DNA from: Syntrophobacterales bacterium
GTDB lineage: Bacteria; Desulfobacterota; Desulfobaccia; Desulfobaccales; 0-14-0-80-60-11
Assembly: GCA_023229795.1 (NCBI GenBank)
Contig: JALNYP010000012.1
Location: 1-64,000 of the forward strand
Length of the DNA: 64,000 nucleotides
Direction: 5' to 3'
The notes under the pieces are model-generated. The model was given only the letters and a program-made list of their open reading frames with translations, was not told the origin of the DNA and searched no databases. Shown here piece after piece: positions 15,973 to 25,705 of this stretch. Both the position numbers and the translations under genes were made by a program. How positions within the stretch are numbered: the first letter of the stretch is position 1; every line of letters begins with the position of its first letter.

Positions 15973-18211
15973 GCGCTCGTCCTCCAGCGAAGCTACGCCC
16001 CAGGAACATCGCAAGCGCCGCCGGGAGCGCATCCTCATCGCCATCCTGCTGGTCCTGGTGGTGGCCATTACCTCCCTGGAAATTCATCTGGTGCACCGGG
16101 GCGGCCAGCCGGTGACCGGCAGTCTCCTGGCCTTCGGACTCCTCAATCTCAACACCTTCCTCCTGCTGCTCTTTACTTTCCTCATCTTCCGGCACCTGTC
16201 CAAACTCTTTTTAGAGAGGCGCCGCCGGGTCTTCGGCTCGCGGTTGCGCACCCGGCTGATCCTGACTTTCATCACCCTGACTTTGCTCCCCACCCTCTTT
16301 CTTTTCTTTATGGCCTGGCAGTTGATCTCCAGCCGGGTGGATTACTCCTGGGACCGCCAGGTGGAGCAGTCGCTGAATCAGGCCCTGAACCTAAGCCGGG
16401 ATGTCGCTTCGGGGCTGAAGGGCAAACTCCTGGCCTGCGGCCGCCTGGTAAGCCTGGAACTGGCTCATAAAGAAGATTGGCGCGAGGAAGACCGGGCCTC
16501 GCTTTCGGCCTTCCTGAAAGAGCAGCGGGAAGTCCTGCATCTGACGGGGATAGAGATCTTTGATCCCCAGGGAGCCACGCTGGCCGCCAGTTACGCGCCT
16601 GACCTGGAACGCCTGCCGCCTGCGGTCCCGCCGTCGGGTGACTTGGCCGCGCTGGCCCCGGAAAAGATTATCCGGCAGACCGTTGCCCAGGGGGAACTTC
16701 TGACCCTGGCGGCGCCCCTCAAGGACGCGGCCGGTTCCCTGGAAGGTTACGCGGTGGTGCGTCAACTCATCCCCCAGGCGCAGCTCCTCCAGATCGCCGC
16801 GGCGGCCAAGAGCCTGGAGGACCTGCGCCGGCGGCATCTGCTCTTTAGCCCCGTCAAGGTCAGCCATTACCTGACCCTGATCATCGTCACCCTGATTGCT
16901 ATCATGGCCGCCATCTGGCTGGCCTTTTACATGGCCCGGGAGATCACCACCCCCATTCGCCAACTGGCCGAAGGCACCATGAAGGTGGCGGGCGGGGATT
17001 ATGATATCCATATCGATCTGGAAGGCCAGGATGAAATCGGTTTCCTGGTGCAATCCTTCAACAAGATGACCCATGACTTGCAGCAGAGCCAGGCCCAACT
17101 GGCCGCGGCCTATCGCCAGTTGAGCGACAGCCACGCCCTGATTTCCACCCAGAAGCGGGACATGGAGATCCTCTTGAAAAACGTGGCCGCAGGGGTGATC
17201 GGCATCGACGCGGAGGGCCGGGTAACCAGCATCAACGATTCCGCCGCCCAGATGCTGCGCCTCAAGCGGGAAGACATCCTGGGCCGGGACTGCCGGCTGT
17301 TGCTGCCCCCCGGGGAATTCAACCGCATGGCCGACGTGGTGGCCGCGGCCCGCAAGTCCTCCCGGGGTACGGTGGCCAGGCCCCTCCACCTGGTCTTGCC
17401 GGATCAGACCCTCTACCTCCTGGTCAAGACCACGGCTTTAAGGGATGAGGGGGGACAGGATCTGGGGGTGGTGCTGGTCTTCGAGGATTTGACGGAACTG
17501 GAGCGGGCCCAGCGGTTGGCGGCCTGGCGGGAAGTGGCCCGGCGGATCGCCCACGAAGTGAAAAATCCCTTGACCCCCATCAAGCTGGCGACCCAGCGCC
17601 TGCAACGCCGCTTCCTCGGCCGCCTGGGTGAGGATGCCCCGATCTTCGACGAATGCACCCAGATCATCATCACCCAGGTGGATGAACTCAAGAACCTGGT
17701 CAATGAATTCTCCCGGTTTGCCCGGCTGCCCCAATTGACCCCGGGCCCCCAGGACCTCAACGCCCTGATCCGGGACACCCTGCTGCTCTACCGGGAGGTC
17801 CAGCCCCGGGTCACCCTGGAGTTCCGTCCTTGTCCGGACCTGCCGCTCCTGCTCCTGGACGGGGAGCAGGTCAAACGGCTGCTCCTCAATCTGCTGGATA
17901 ACGCCCTGGCCTCCATCAAAGGAACCGGAACCATCACGGTCTCTCTGCGGCGAAGTCCGGCTGACGGCCGGGTGGAACTCACCGTGGCCGACACCGGCGC
18001 CGGGGTGCCGGACCGGGACAAGGCCCGGCTCTTCGAACCTTACTTTTCCACCAAGCGGGGCGGCACCGGCCTGGGGCTGGCCATCGTCAATTCCATCGTA
18101 GCCGAGCACCAGGGGTTTATCCGGGTAGAGGACAACGTGCCCCGGGGCGCCCGGTTCATCATCGACCTTCCCATGCATAGGGCCGAATATGCCGACACTG
18201 CTGGTAGTTGA
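15962..18211 (+). CDS. NtrY-like sensor histidine kinase
   Basis: 749 residues. A basic N-terminus, two membrane segments close together (about residues 24-45 and 55-76) and one at about 98-118, an extracytoplasmic region, another TM near 300-325, HAMP (REITTPIRQLAEGTM), PAS (GVIGIDAEGRVTSIND), HisKA with His531 in HEVKNPLTPIKLATQRLQ, and HATPase with DTGAGVPD and GTGLGLAI. 'NPLTPIKL' is characteristic of NtrY-type kinases. It overlaps both neighbours (11 and 23 bases), an arrangement implying coupled expression with the other kinase and the NtrC-type regulator. Confidence 0.9.
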   Translation: MPRKRSSSSEATPQEHRKRRRERILIAILLVLVVAITSLEIHLVHRGGQPVTGSLLAFGLLNLNTFLLLLFTFLIFRHLSKLFLERRRRVFGSRLRTRLILTFITLTLLPTLFLFFMAWQLISSRVDYSWDRQVEQSLNQALNLSRDVASGLKGKLLACGRLVSLELAHKEDWREEDRASLSAFLKEQREVLHLTGIEIFDPQGATLAASYAPDLERLPPAVPPSGDLAALAPEKIIRQTVAQGELLTLAAPLKDAAGSLEGYAVVRQLIPQAQLLQIAAAAKSLEDLRRRHLLFSPVKVSHYLTLIIVTLIAIMAAIWLAFYMAREITTPIRQLAEGTMKVAGGDYDIHIDLEGQDEIGFLVQSFNKMTHDLQQSQAQLAAAYRQLSDSHALISTQKRDMEILLKNVAAGVIGIDAEGRVTSINDSAAQMLRLKREDILGRDCRLLLPPGEFNRMADVVAAARKSSRGTVARPLHLVLPDQTLYLLVKTTALRDEGGQDLGVVLVFEDLTELERAQRLAAWREVARRIAHEVKNPLTPIKLATQRLQRRFLGRLGEDAPIFDECTQIIITQVDELKNLVNEFSRFARLPQLTPGPQDLNALIRDTLLLYREVQPRVTLEFRPCPDLPLLLLDGEQVKRLLLNLLDNALASIKGTGTITVSLRRSPADGRVELTVADTGAGVPDRDKARLFEPYFSTKRGGTGLGLAIVNSIVAEHQGFIRVEDNVPRGARFIIDLPMHRAEYADTAGS

Positions 18212-19571
18212 CGACGAGCCCCAGATCCTGCAAGTGGTCTCGGGCATTCTCCGGGACGAGGGCTTCGAGGTGGTTTCCGCCCCGGACGGGGAGACCGCGC
18301 TCAAGCTGGTGGGAGAGGCGGCCCCGGATTTGGTGCTCCTGGACATTTCCTTGCCGGGCATTGACGGCCTTGAAGTCCTGCAGGAGCTGAAGCGGCGTTT
18401 TCCATCCCTGCCGGTGGTGATGATTTCCGCCTACGGCTCCGTGGAAAACGCAGTCAAGGCCACCCGCCTGGGAGCCTACGATTTCATCGAGAAGCCGCCC
18501 CACGCCGACAAGATTCTGCTCACGGTGCGCAACGGCCTGGAACTGGCCCGCCTGTCCGAGGAGAACCGGCGGTTGCGCCAGCAGGCCGCGCCGGAGCGGG
18601 AGATCATCGGCAAGAGCGAGGCCATGCGCAAGCTCAAGGAGACCTTGACTCTGGTGGCCCCCACCAACGCCTCGGTGCTCATCACCGGAGAAAACGGCAC
18701 CGGCAAGGAGCTGGTGGCCCGGGCCCTCCATGCCTATAGCCGCCGCTCCCACCGGCCCTTTGTGGAAGTCAACTGCGCCGCCATTCCCGAAGACCTGATC
18801 GAAAGCGAGCTCTTCGGCCATGAAAAAGGGGCCTTCACCGGGGCCACGGAACGCTACCGCGGCAAGTTCGACCTGGCCCACGAAGGCACCCTCTTCCTGG
18901 ACGAGATCGGCGACATGAGCCTCAAGACCCAGGCCAAGATCCTGCGCATCCTGGAGGAACAGCGCTTCGAGCGGGTCGGGGGCCAGCGCTCCATCCAGGT
19001 GGACGTGCGCGTCGTGGCCGCCACCAACAAGAATCTGGAGGAGGAGATCGCCAGGGGAGCCTTCCGGGAAGACCTCTACCACCGCATCAATGTCATTCCC
19101 CTCATTGTGCCGCCCTTAAGGGAGCGCCGGGAAGACATTCCCCTGCTGGCGGCCCGCTTCCTCAAGGACCTGGCCCGGGAAAACGACGCCCCGGCCAAGA
19201 CCTTCAGCCCCGAGGCCCTGGAGGCCCTGGCCTCCCAGCCCTGGCCGGGCAATGTGCGGGAACTGAAAAACTTTGTCTGGCGGGTGGCCATCTTGAGCCC
19301 CAAGCCGGTCATCGTTATGTCCGACCTGCCCTTCACCGCGCCGGAAAAGGCCCAGGACGAAGGTGGCGAGGCGGAATTCATCGATCCCTTTCTCCAGGTG
19401 CCCTCCTTCCGGGAGGCCCGGGCCCTCTTTGAAAGGCAGTTTCTGCGGCGCAAGCTGGCGGAATGCCGGGGCAACGTCAGCCTGCTGGCTGAGAAAATCG
19501 GCCTGGAACGCTCCCATCTGTATCGGAAACTCAAGGCTTACGGCTTGGAGCCGGGGAAGGAAGAAGGGTAG
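18189..19571 (+). CDS. NtrC-family sigma-54 response regulator
   Basis: 460 residues. Receiver domain with DDE acidic cluster near residues 8-10, phospho-acceptor Asp52 (LLDISLPG) and Lys in EKPP near 103; AAA+ domain with Walker A GENGTGKE (about 167-174), the sigma-54 contact loop GAFTGA (about 214-219) and Walker B LFLDEIGD; C-terminal Fis-type HTH (NVSLLAEKIGLERSHLYRKL). Such proteins use ATP to open sigma-54 promoters after phosphorylation. Its cognate kinases are almost certainly the two overlapping genes upstream. Targets are unknown; the sigma-54 promoter before the EPS operon at 37953 is one possibility. Confidence 0.93.
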   Translation: MPTLLVVDDEPQILQVVSGILRDEGFEVVSAPDGETALKLVGEAAPDLVLLDISLPGIDGLEVLQELKRRFPSLPVVMISAYGSVENAVKATRLGAYDFIEKPPHADKILLTVRNGLELARLSEENRRLRQQAAPEREIIGKSEAMRKLKETLTLVAPTNASVLITGENGTGKELVARALHAYSRRSHRPFVEVNCAAIPEDLIESELFGHEKGAFTGATERYRGKFDLAHEGTLFLDEIGDMSLKTQAKILRILEEQRFERVGGQRSIQVDVRVVAATNKNLEEEIARGAFREDLYHRINVIPLIVPPLRERREDIPLLAARFLKDLARENDAPAKTFSPEALEALASQPWPGNVRELKNFVWRVAILSPKPVIVMSDLPFTAPEKAQDEGGEAEFIDPFLQVPSFREARALFERQFLRRKLAECRGNVSLLAEKIGLERSHLYRKLKAYGLEPGKEEG

Positions 19572-19625
19572 GGGGAAAAAATCTGAATGAGGCGAGGTAT
19601 AAAGAATTCAAGGCATCGCGGACCG

Positions 19626-19653
19626 CGGCGGGCGAAACCCCGCCGTTTTTTTT
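19626..19653 (+). terminator. Intrinsic terminator after the kinase/regulator operon
   Basis: Stem CGGCGGG / CCCGCCG with a six-base loop, followed by eight T residues; 55 bases after the regulator stop. Confidence 0.9.
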
Positions 19654-19756
19654 GGGGCAGCCCGCTAAATTTGGTGGGGGTATCTCCGAGAATTTGTAAA
19701 ATTAATTTTTATCCGGCTGTGTCGATAACCTCCTTATAAATTCTGCTTCTGAAAAG

Positions 19757-21208
19757 GTGGAAAATCAGAGGTGGGGCTGGTACAGTAACGATACGCTACA
19801 GCAGTGTCCGGGCCGCGAGGTAGATCAAGACGTGATTGTTCAAGCTAATTCCCAGCCGCAAGAGGCCGGCCCGCCTGATAACGCCAGGCCGGTAACCCTG
19901 TTTTCCGCCACCATTATTGTCGTCGCCAACATGATCGGCACCGGGGTCTTCACCACCCTGGGCCTCCAGGTGGCCAGCCTGCACTCGCCGTTTGCCGTCC
20001 TCATGCTCTGGGTCTTGGGCGGGGTGGGGGCTTTTTGCGGCGCCATGTGCTATGGAGAGCTGGGCGCCATGATGCCCAGGTCCGGCGGGGAGTACACCTA
20101 CCTGTCGAAAATCTATCATCCGGCCATCGGCTTCCTGTCGGGCTGGGTGTCCCTGGTGGCCGGCTTTGCCGCGCCCATCGCGCTGGCGGCCATTGCCCTG
20201 GGCGAATACGCCGGCGCCCTGTACCCGGGCATCGACAAGACAGTCATCGCGGTGGCCGCCATCGTCATCCTCTCCATCGTGCACCTGACGGATGTGAAAT
20301 TCGGCTGCCATTTTCAGAACCTGTTCACGGTGGGCAAAATCCTGATCATCGTCTCGCTCATCGTCCTGGGCTTTGTCGTGGCCCATCCCCAGCCCCTGGC
20401 CTTAGTACCATCCCGCGGCGACCTGAAAGCGGTATTCAGCCCGGCCTTCGCCATTTCCCTGGTGTATGTCTTTTACGCCTATTCCGGCTGGAACTCCTCG
20501 TCCTATATTGCCGGGGAGATTCGCCGGCCCGAAAGGAACCTGCCGCTGTCGCTGTTTCTGGGGGCCACCTTCGTTTCCCTCTGTTATATCCTGATCAATT
20601 ATATTTTTCTCCGTACGGTCCCGATCCAGGAGTTGGCCGGAGCCATCGACGTGGGCTACCTGTCGGCTAAGTCCATCTTCGGCCGGGGCGGCGGCACGGT
20701 CATGACGCTCCTGATCTGCCTGGCCCTGATCTCCAGCCTCAGTTCCCTGATCATGGTGGGCCCCCGGGTGACGCATACCATGTGCGAGGACCTGGAACCC
20801 TTACGCTTTCTGACCAGGAGGAACCAGCGCGGCGCTCCGGTCTTTGCGGTGATCCTGCAATCCGGGGTGGCGATCCTGCTGACTTTGACTTCGACGTTTA
20901 ACGCGGTGTTGACCTATGTGGGGTTCACCCTGGCCCTGTTCGCCTCCATGACTGTTTTGGGGGTCTTCGTCCTGCGCCTGAAGCAGCCGCAGGCGGCAAG
21001 ACCCTTCAAGACCTGGGGGTACCCGGTGACGCCGGCGATTTTTCTGGTGCTCTACGGCTGGATGCTCTGCTATCTGTTCATCGACCGGCCGCTGCCGTCG
21101 GCCTGCGGCCTGTTGACCGTGGCCTCGGGGCTGGTGTTTTACCGGCTCCTGACGCCGACGCGCCTTGGTAAATCGCCAACCAAAATTGTGGGAAAATTGT
21201 TACCTTAA
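19757..21208 (+). CDS. APC-family amino acid permease
   Basis: Up to 483 residues from GTG 19757; an alternative in-frame GTG at 19832 would drop a poorly conserved N-terminus of 25 residues and neither has a strong ribosome site. About twelve hydrophobic segments begin at residue 48 with ATIIVVANMIGTGVFTTLG, the unwound-helix 'GxG' substrate motif of APC transporters. A cytoplasmic Glu/Arg stretch (GEIRRPERNLP) follows TM6, also typical. Substrate cannot be told; amino acids are the usual cargo. It has its own leader behind a terminator and lies six bases before the next gene region, so the downstream secreted protein may be cotranscribed. Confidence 0.85.
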   Translation: MENQRWGWYSNDTLQQCPGREVDQDVIVQANSQPQEAGPPDNARPVTLFSATIIVVANMIGTGVFTTLGLQVASLHSPFAVLMLWVLGGVGAFCGAMCYGELGAMMPRSGGEYTYLSKIYHPAIGFLSGWVSLVAGFAAPIALAAIALGEYAGALYPGIDKTVIAVAAIVILSIVHLTDVKFGCHFQNLFTVGKILIIVSLIVLGFVVAHPQPLALVPSRGDLKAVFSPAFAISLVYVFYAYSGWNSSSYIAGEIRRPERNLPLSLFLGATFVSLCYILINYIFLRTVPIQELAGAIDVGYLSAKSIFGRGGGTVMTLLICLALISSLSSLIMVGPRVTHTMCEDLEPLRFLTRRNQRGAPVFAVILQSGVAILLTLTSTFNAVLTYVGFTLALFASMTVLGVFVLRLKQPQAARPFKTWGYPVTPAIFLVLYGWMLCYLFIDRPLPSACGLLTVASGLVFYRLLTPTRLGKSPTKIVGKLLP

Positions 21209-21223
21209 GGAAGAGTGGGGGAG

Positions 21224-22408
21224 ATGACGATACGACAGGTGAAGCGATGGGTGGGCTTCATGGTGATCCTGGTCCTGGCTCAGGGGGGCTTTCCGGCCTG
21301 GGCCGCGGATAGCGAGACCGGCGGGGGGGCGGGCCTGGCAGACGAGGCCGCCGGCCAGGGCAACCCGGTCTATAATGATTACGCCCGGTATATCGCCGGC
21401 CTCAGCCACCCGGAGGGCAGCCTGGCGGCGGATGAAGGCAAGCCGGCCTGGGTCAGTTATGCCAAGGCGATCCAGCGGAGTTGGCAGAGCTTCGATAAGA
21501 GGCTGGCGCGCATGCGGGATTGGCGCGCCCGGGAGCTGAACGGCGCGGCCGCGGCCACCATTTTCTACCCCTTTAGCGGCCCGGATTTTGTCAATATCTC
21601 TACCCTATTTCCCCAGGCCAAAACTTACCTCATGATCGCGTTGGAACCCGTGGGCGAACTCCCGGATTTTTCCGCCCAGAGCGGCATGAATTTCTTTGGC
21701 CGCCTGCAAGGTTCTCTCTATGAGCTGCTCAACCTGGACTTTTTCATCACCAAAAAAATGGCCAGTTGCCTGAAGGTCCAAGAACTCAAGGGGGTTCTCC
21801 CGGTCCTGCTATTTTTCCTGGCCCGGGATCAGGCCCGGGTGCTCGACGTCCGTTATTGGGTCATGAAACCGGATGGCTCCACGGAGGAGGCCCCGGCGTT
21901 GGAGCGGCGGCGGCCCGGCGACGGCATTCCCGGCGTCCGCATCGTCTTTCAAAGCCCGGGCTCGACGGAAAACCAGACTCTCTACTATTTCCGCTTCAAC
22001 CTCGGCAATGACTCCTATGCCAAGAACCAGCATTTCGTCTCGTTCTTAAAAGGCTTCGGCCCCATGATCACCTTTGTCAAGGCCGCCTCCTACCTGATGT
22101 TCAGGCCCGGCTTTTCGGACATCAGAGGCTTCATCCTGGACCAGAGCCTGAACGTGCTGCAAGCCGATTCGGCCATTCCGCTGAAATACTTTGACCCCGC
22201 GGTCTGGAATTTTAAGTTTTACGGGACCTATAGAGGCCCCATCGCGCTGTTCAAAAACCGCAATCAGCCGGATCTGGCCGCGATCTATAAAAAGGGCCAG
22301 GACGTGTATCCGCTCCCCTTCGGCATTGACTACCAGCACCGCCTCAACACCTCCAACCTCATGTTCGCGTCCAAGAAGGTTAAGTTAGCCTCTGAGGAAG
22401 CCAGGTGA
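21224..22408 (+). CDS. Secreted protein of unknown function
   Basis: 394 residues from ATG 21224, chosen because AAGGAAG lies ten bases upstream; a GTG at 21215 is too close to it. Signal peptide at residues about 1-28 ending AWA-AD. The mature protein is globular with blocks FYPFSGPDFVNISTLFPQA, LIALEPVGELPDF-like and KNQHFVSFLKGFGPM, and no Cys cluster or repeated motif. Two patterns (YPFSGPD and TLFP) suggest an enzyme-like or binding fold but I do not recognise the family. Its stop overlaps the next gene start, so it likely works with the beta-lactamase-like protein in the periplasm. Confidence 0.7.
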   Translation: MTIRQVKRWVGFMVILVLAQGGFPAWAADSETGGGAGLADEAAGQGNPVYNDYARYIAGLSHPEGSLAADEGKPAWVSYAKAIQRSWQSFDKRLARMRDWRARELNGAAAATIFYPFSGPDFVNISTLFPQAKTYLMIALEPVGELPDFSAQSGMNFFGRLQGSLYELLNLDFFITKKMASCLKVQELKGVLPVLLFFLARDQARVLDVRYWVMKPDGSTEEAPALERRRPGDGIPGVRIVFQSPGSTENQTLYYFRFNLGNDSYAKNQHFVSFLKGFGPMITFVKAASYLMFRPGFSDIRGFILDQSLNVLQADSAIPLKYFDPAVWNFKFYGTYRGPIALFKNRNQPDLAAIYKKGQDVYPLPFGIDYQHRLNTSNLMFASKKVKLASEEAR

Positions 22409-23361
22409 CCATGGGAAGGCGCCTGAACCTGGCTGCTGCGGTCCTGCTGGCCGTCTGCTGCGTGGGCTCTCTGAAAGTGAACTGCGCCGGCGCCGCCTCG
22501 CCGCTGCTGCCGCCGTGCACCTCGGGTCCGGATTGGCGTCCCCTGTCCGAGCGGGCGGACCCCAAACTCCAGGCCGGGCTGGAGCAAACCTTGAAGCGGC
22601 ACCCCCTCTGGCAGTCCCTGATCGCTCAGAAGAAAATGGCGGTGGGGCTGGTGGACCTGGCGGACTGCAAGGCGCCGCGCTGGGCCCGGGTCAACGGTCA
22701 GGAGATGATGTACGCCGCCAGCCTGCCCAAGCTCGCCATCCTCCTGACCGCCTGCCAGGGCTTCGAAGACGGCACCTTGAAAGAGACTCCGGAGATCGAC
22801 ACCGACCTGGTGGAGATGATTCGCCGGTCGGACAATCAGGCCGCCAACCGCATGATTGAACGGCTCGGCTTGTGGAGAATTGCCAGGGTCATCCAGGACC
22901 CCCGCTATCGTTTTTATGACCCCAGGAGCGGCGGGGGCCTGTGGATGGGCCGGGAGTATGCCCTGTACAGCCTGGAGAATCCCGAACCTCTGCAGGGTCT
23001 GTTCCACGCCGCCTCGGTCGATCAGGTCTGCCGGTTCTATTATCTGCTGGCCAGCGGCAAGCTGGTCAGCCCGGCGCGCTCGCAGCAGATGCTGAAAATT
23101 CTGGCGTTTCCCGACCTGCACGACAAGTTCGTCAAAATGCTGGAACCGACCATATCTCTGGGCCGGGTCTACCGGAAATCCGGCGAATGGCGGGGGAGTT
23201 ACTCGGACTCGATCCTGGTCTGGGGTGAGTCCCGGCGGCGCTATATCCTGGCCGCCATCGTCCTGCACCCGCAGGGAGAGCAGATTCTCCGGGACTTGCT
23301 CCCGGCAGTGGAAGGCCTCCTGAGGGTAAGCCCGTCTTCCGGCTCCCCAAAAGGAGGCTGA
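22405..23361 (+). CDS. Secreted class-A beta-lactamase-like serine hydrolase
   Basis: 318 residues from GTG 22405 (overlaps the upstream stop; ATG 22411 is an alternative). Signal peptide about residues 1-30. It carries the three active-site motifs of penicillin-interacting serine enzymes: S106-L-P-K109 (SxxK), S142-D-N144 (SDN) and K258-S-G260 (KTG-like). This order and spacing match class A beta-lactamases and related peptidoglycan/ester hydrolases. The general-base Glu166 loop is not obvious, so real beta-lactam hydrolysis is doubtful. It is paired with a secreted unknown protein, suggesting a cell-wall or envelope role rather than a resistance cassette. Confidence 0.75.
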   Translation: MTMGRRLNLAAAVLLAVCCVGSLKVNCAGAASPLLPPCTSGPDWRPLSERADPKLQAGLEQTLKRHPLWQSLIAQKKMAVGLVDLADCKAPRWARVNGQEMMYAASLPKLAILLTACQGFEDGTLKETPEIDTDLVEMIRRSDNQAANRMIERLGLWRIARVIQDPRYRFYDPRSGGGLWMGREYALYSLENPEPLQGLFHAASVDQVCRFYYLLASGKLVSPARSQQMLKILAFPDLHDKFVKMLEPTISLGRVYRKSGEWRGSYSDSILVWGESRRRYILAAIVLHPQGEQILRDLLPAVEGLLRVSPSSGSPKGG

Positions 23362-23638
23362 AGGCTTAGCTCATCTTGAGCCCGAAAGGGGAGTCACCGG
23401 CAGGTCTTGGAAGATTTTTTGGAAGGGCAGACGGAGGATGGCGATGATTCATCAGCCTCATGATTCTGGCCGGTCAGCGCCGCGGCAACGGCTTGATCAG
23501 CTCCCGATGGACCTCATCAGTGAGCCGAACCTGGATAACCTGGGCCCGCCCGTTACCTGCCAAAATAAAAAGCCAGACTCGCGGCTGGCGAAACGAACCT
23601 GGCTCTGGCCTCAGTCCTGCTCATCTTGGCATGATAAC
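23362..23638. other. Gap between converging genes, possible decayed minus-strand frame
   Basis: 277 bases between a plus-strand and a minus-strand gene. On the minus strand a 49-codon open frame (23620 down to a stop at 23474-23476) reads in a protein-like way (VWLFILAGNGRAQVIQVRLT) but lacks a start codon; it may be the tail of a decayed gene. No clear terminator seen. Confidence 0.3.
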
Positions 23639-25360
23639 TCAAGACTCGTCCTCTGGTTCTCTATCTTCCTTGGATTTTTCCTTTTTGAGCTCATTCAACA
23701 CTTCTCCGATCGAAGGGTAAAGATTAAAGCCCGCTCGGGTGTGAAAACGGGTGCTCTTAAACACCGTCCGAAAATGCCCTTTGGCGTTGCAGATGCCCAG
23801 GACAATGCCTCGACTCTTAAGGTCGTTGTGAAGTTCGTCCAGCATCTCGGAGGCATTCACATCCATATCCGCGATGGCCTCGGCATTGATGAGGAAGAAA
23901 GTGACCTGTGGTCTGGCCGAATCGATCAACTCCCGAACTCGCCTGGCGAAATAGGCGGCATTAAAAAAGTAGATGGGCGCGCCAAACCGGTAGATCATTA
24001 AACCCGGCACCACCGGCGGCCGGGTAATGGTTTCATGAGGCCGGGCCAGCCGGTGCAGGACGAGAATAATGGCGAAAACCACCGCCACCAAGATGCCGAT
24101 CATGAGGCCCGCGATCAGAACCGCGGCGGTGGTGGCCAGGCTGAAGTAGGCCGAAGCTGGCCGCGTGCGCCACGCGGTTATAACTTCTCTGAGGCTGAAC
24201 AGTTTGAATCCCGCCACGACGATGATCGCCGAAAGCGCCACGATTGGCAGTTGTTTGAGGAGATCGGTGGAATAGAGCAGAAACAGGGCAAGAAGGATGG
24301 CGGCGAAGAACCCGGCAAACTGGGTGCGCCCGCCGTATTGATCATTCACCACGGTGCGCGATTGACTGCCCCCGAGCGCAAAACCTTGGCAAAGACCTGC
24401 CCCCACATTGGCCAGACCCAAAGCGATCAACTCCTGGTTAGGGGCTATACGATACCGCCCTTTCGTGGCAAAGGCCCGCGCCGTAATTGCGGTGTCCACA
24501 TAGGAAACGAGGGCCAGACCCACGCTGAAGGGCAACATATTGAGAATATCTTCGAAACTAACCTTGGGCAGCGCGGGCCACGGCAGTCCGGCGGGAACGG
24601 CTCCGACGGTCTTGATTCCCAGGCTTCCCAAATCCCACCAGATTACCGCCCCCGCAGCGAGAACCATGACGAAGACGGCCTCGGGAAGCTTGGGAATAAA
24701 CCGGAGCAGGACCAATCCCAAGAGGCAGGCTAGCCCCATATACAAGGTGAGCGGGTGATAGGTGTGGATCTTGGCGCCCAATTCCCATAATCGCAGAAAA
24801 AAATCTTCCTGTTTGAGGTCAATCCCGGAAATTCCGCTCACTTGACTTAAGATGATGATCAGGGCCATACCGTTGAGAAAACCGATGACCACGGATTTAG
24901 GGATGAAGTCGGAAACGAACCCTACCCGGGCCAATCCTCCGACCACCTGTATGATTCCCACCATGATGGCCTGCATCATGACCAGGGCCAGGTAGCGGGC
25001 CGGGTCGGCCCCCGCGGCGAACGTTGCCAGGGAGGTGGCCACCAGAATCGCTACCGTGGCCTCCGAACCAATGATAAGTTGGCGAGAGGTGCCAAAGAGG
25101 CCATAGATTGCCAAAGCCAGCAAGGAGCCATAAAGGCCGTTAATGACGTTCAGACCGGCCATTTGGGAGTAGGCCAGCGCCGCGGGAATGGTCACCATGA
25201 AAATGAGCAGACCGGCCAGCACGTCGCCCGGCAAATAGTTCATTTTATAATTCCGCAGCAGATCAAGCCGCAGCATGGCGGTGGCGCCGTCGGGCGACGA
25301 GACCACCATTTCGTACCCCTCGTTTCCCTTTTTTCTTTTTCTACTTACCATTCTCTCCAC
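23639..25360 (-). CDS. SulP-family anion transporter with STAS domain
   Basis: 573 residues. About ten to twelve membrane segments from residue 45 to 430, with SulP hallmarks PGDVLAGLLIFMVTIPAALAYS, GLYGSL and GSEATVAILVA near the start and QSRTVVNDQYGGRTQFAGFF in the middle. A C-terminal STAS domain occupies about residues 445-560 (LMIYRFGAPIYFFNAAYF ... LINAEAIADMDVNASEML). SulP proteins carry sulfate, bicarbonate or other anions; in a sulfate-reducing-type bacterium sulfate is a reasonable guess, but the sequence alone does not settle it. Start could also be one of the next in-frame Met codons. Minus strand, alone. Confidence 0.9.
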   Translation of the reverse strand: MERMVSRKRKKGNEGYEMVVSSPDGATAMLRLDLLRNYKMNYLPGDVLAGLLIFMVTIPAALAYSQMAGLNVINGLYGSLLALAIYGLFGTSRQLIIGSEATVAILVATSLATFAAGADPARYLALVMMQAIMVGIIQVVGGLARVGFVSDFIPKSVVIGFLNGMALIIILSQVSGISGIDLKQEDFFLRLWELGAKIHTYHPLTLYMGLACLLGLVLLRFIPKLPEAVFVMVLAAGAVIWWDLGSLGIKTVGAVPAGLPWPALPKVSFEDILNMLPFSVGLALVSYVDTAITARAFATKGRYRIAPNQELIALGLANVGAGLCQGFALGGSQSRTVVNDQYGGRTQFAGFFAAILLALFLLYSTDLLKQLPIVALSAIIVVAGFKLFSLREVITAWRTRPASAYFSLATTAAVLIAGLMIGILVAVVFAIILVLHRLARPHETITRPPVVPGLMIYRFGAPIYFFNAAYFARRVRELIDSARPQVTFFLINAEAIADMDVNASEMLDELHNDLKSRGIVLGICNAKGHFRTVFKSTRFHTRAGFNLYPSIGEVLNELKKEKSKEDREPEDES

Positions 25361-25705
25361 CCCTTGGCACCTCGGTCCTTAATTTATTTTATTAGCATTC
25401 TCCAGGGGAAAATCCAGCCTAACTTGCTCTCTGAATAAATTTATTTTTTTTTACGCGTAGCTGTAGTGGGAGAGCGATTGTCCGAGATAGCTGAAGGCGG
25501 CTAGCCATTTATAAATTTTGCAACATATGGATTTTTAAATATAAATCTGACCGGTTTACATAACGAATCTAATGATTAATTTTGCAAGAGAATAGCAAGA
25601 CTGTTGAGCAACTTGAGGTCAGTTTGAACGTCAGGCCGATACCGGAATAGCGGAACCAGGCCCCCGGCACCGGGTTGACCGAGTTAATAGCAGAATGGGT
25701 TATTT
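25361..25705. other. AT-rich divergent intergenic region
   Basis: 345 bases between the minus-strand SulP gene and the plus-strand DUF475 gene. It presumably holds both promoters. No hairpin with T run, RNA gene or protein-coding frame is convincing. Confidence 0.4.

Noticed and set aside
23438..24733. Long plus-strand open frames (187 and 232 residues) opposite the SulP gene
   Set aside because: They lie antisense to a clear membrane transporter and have no family-like features.
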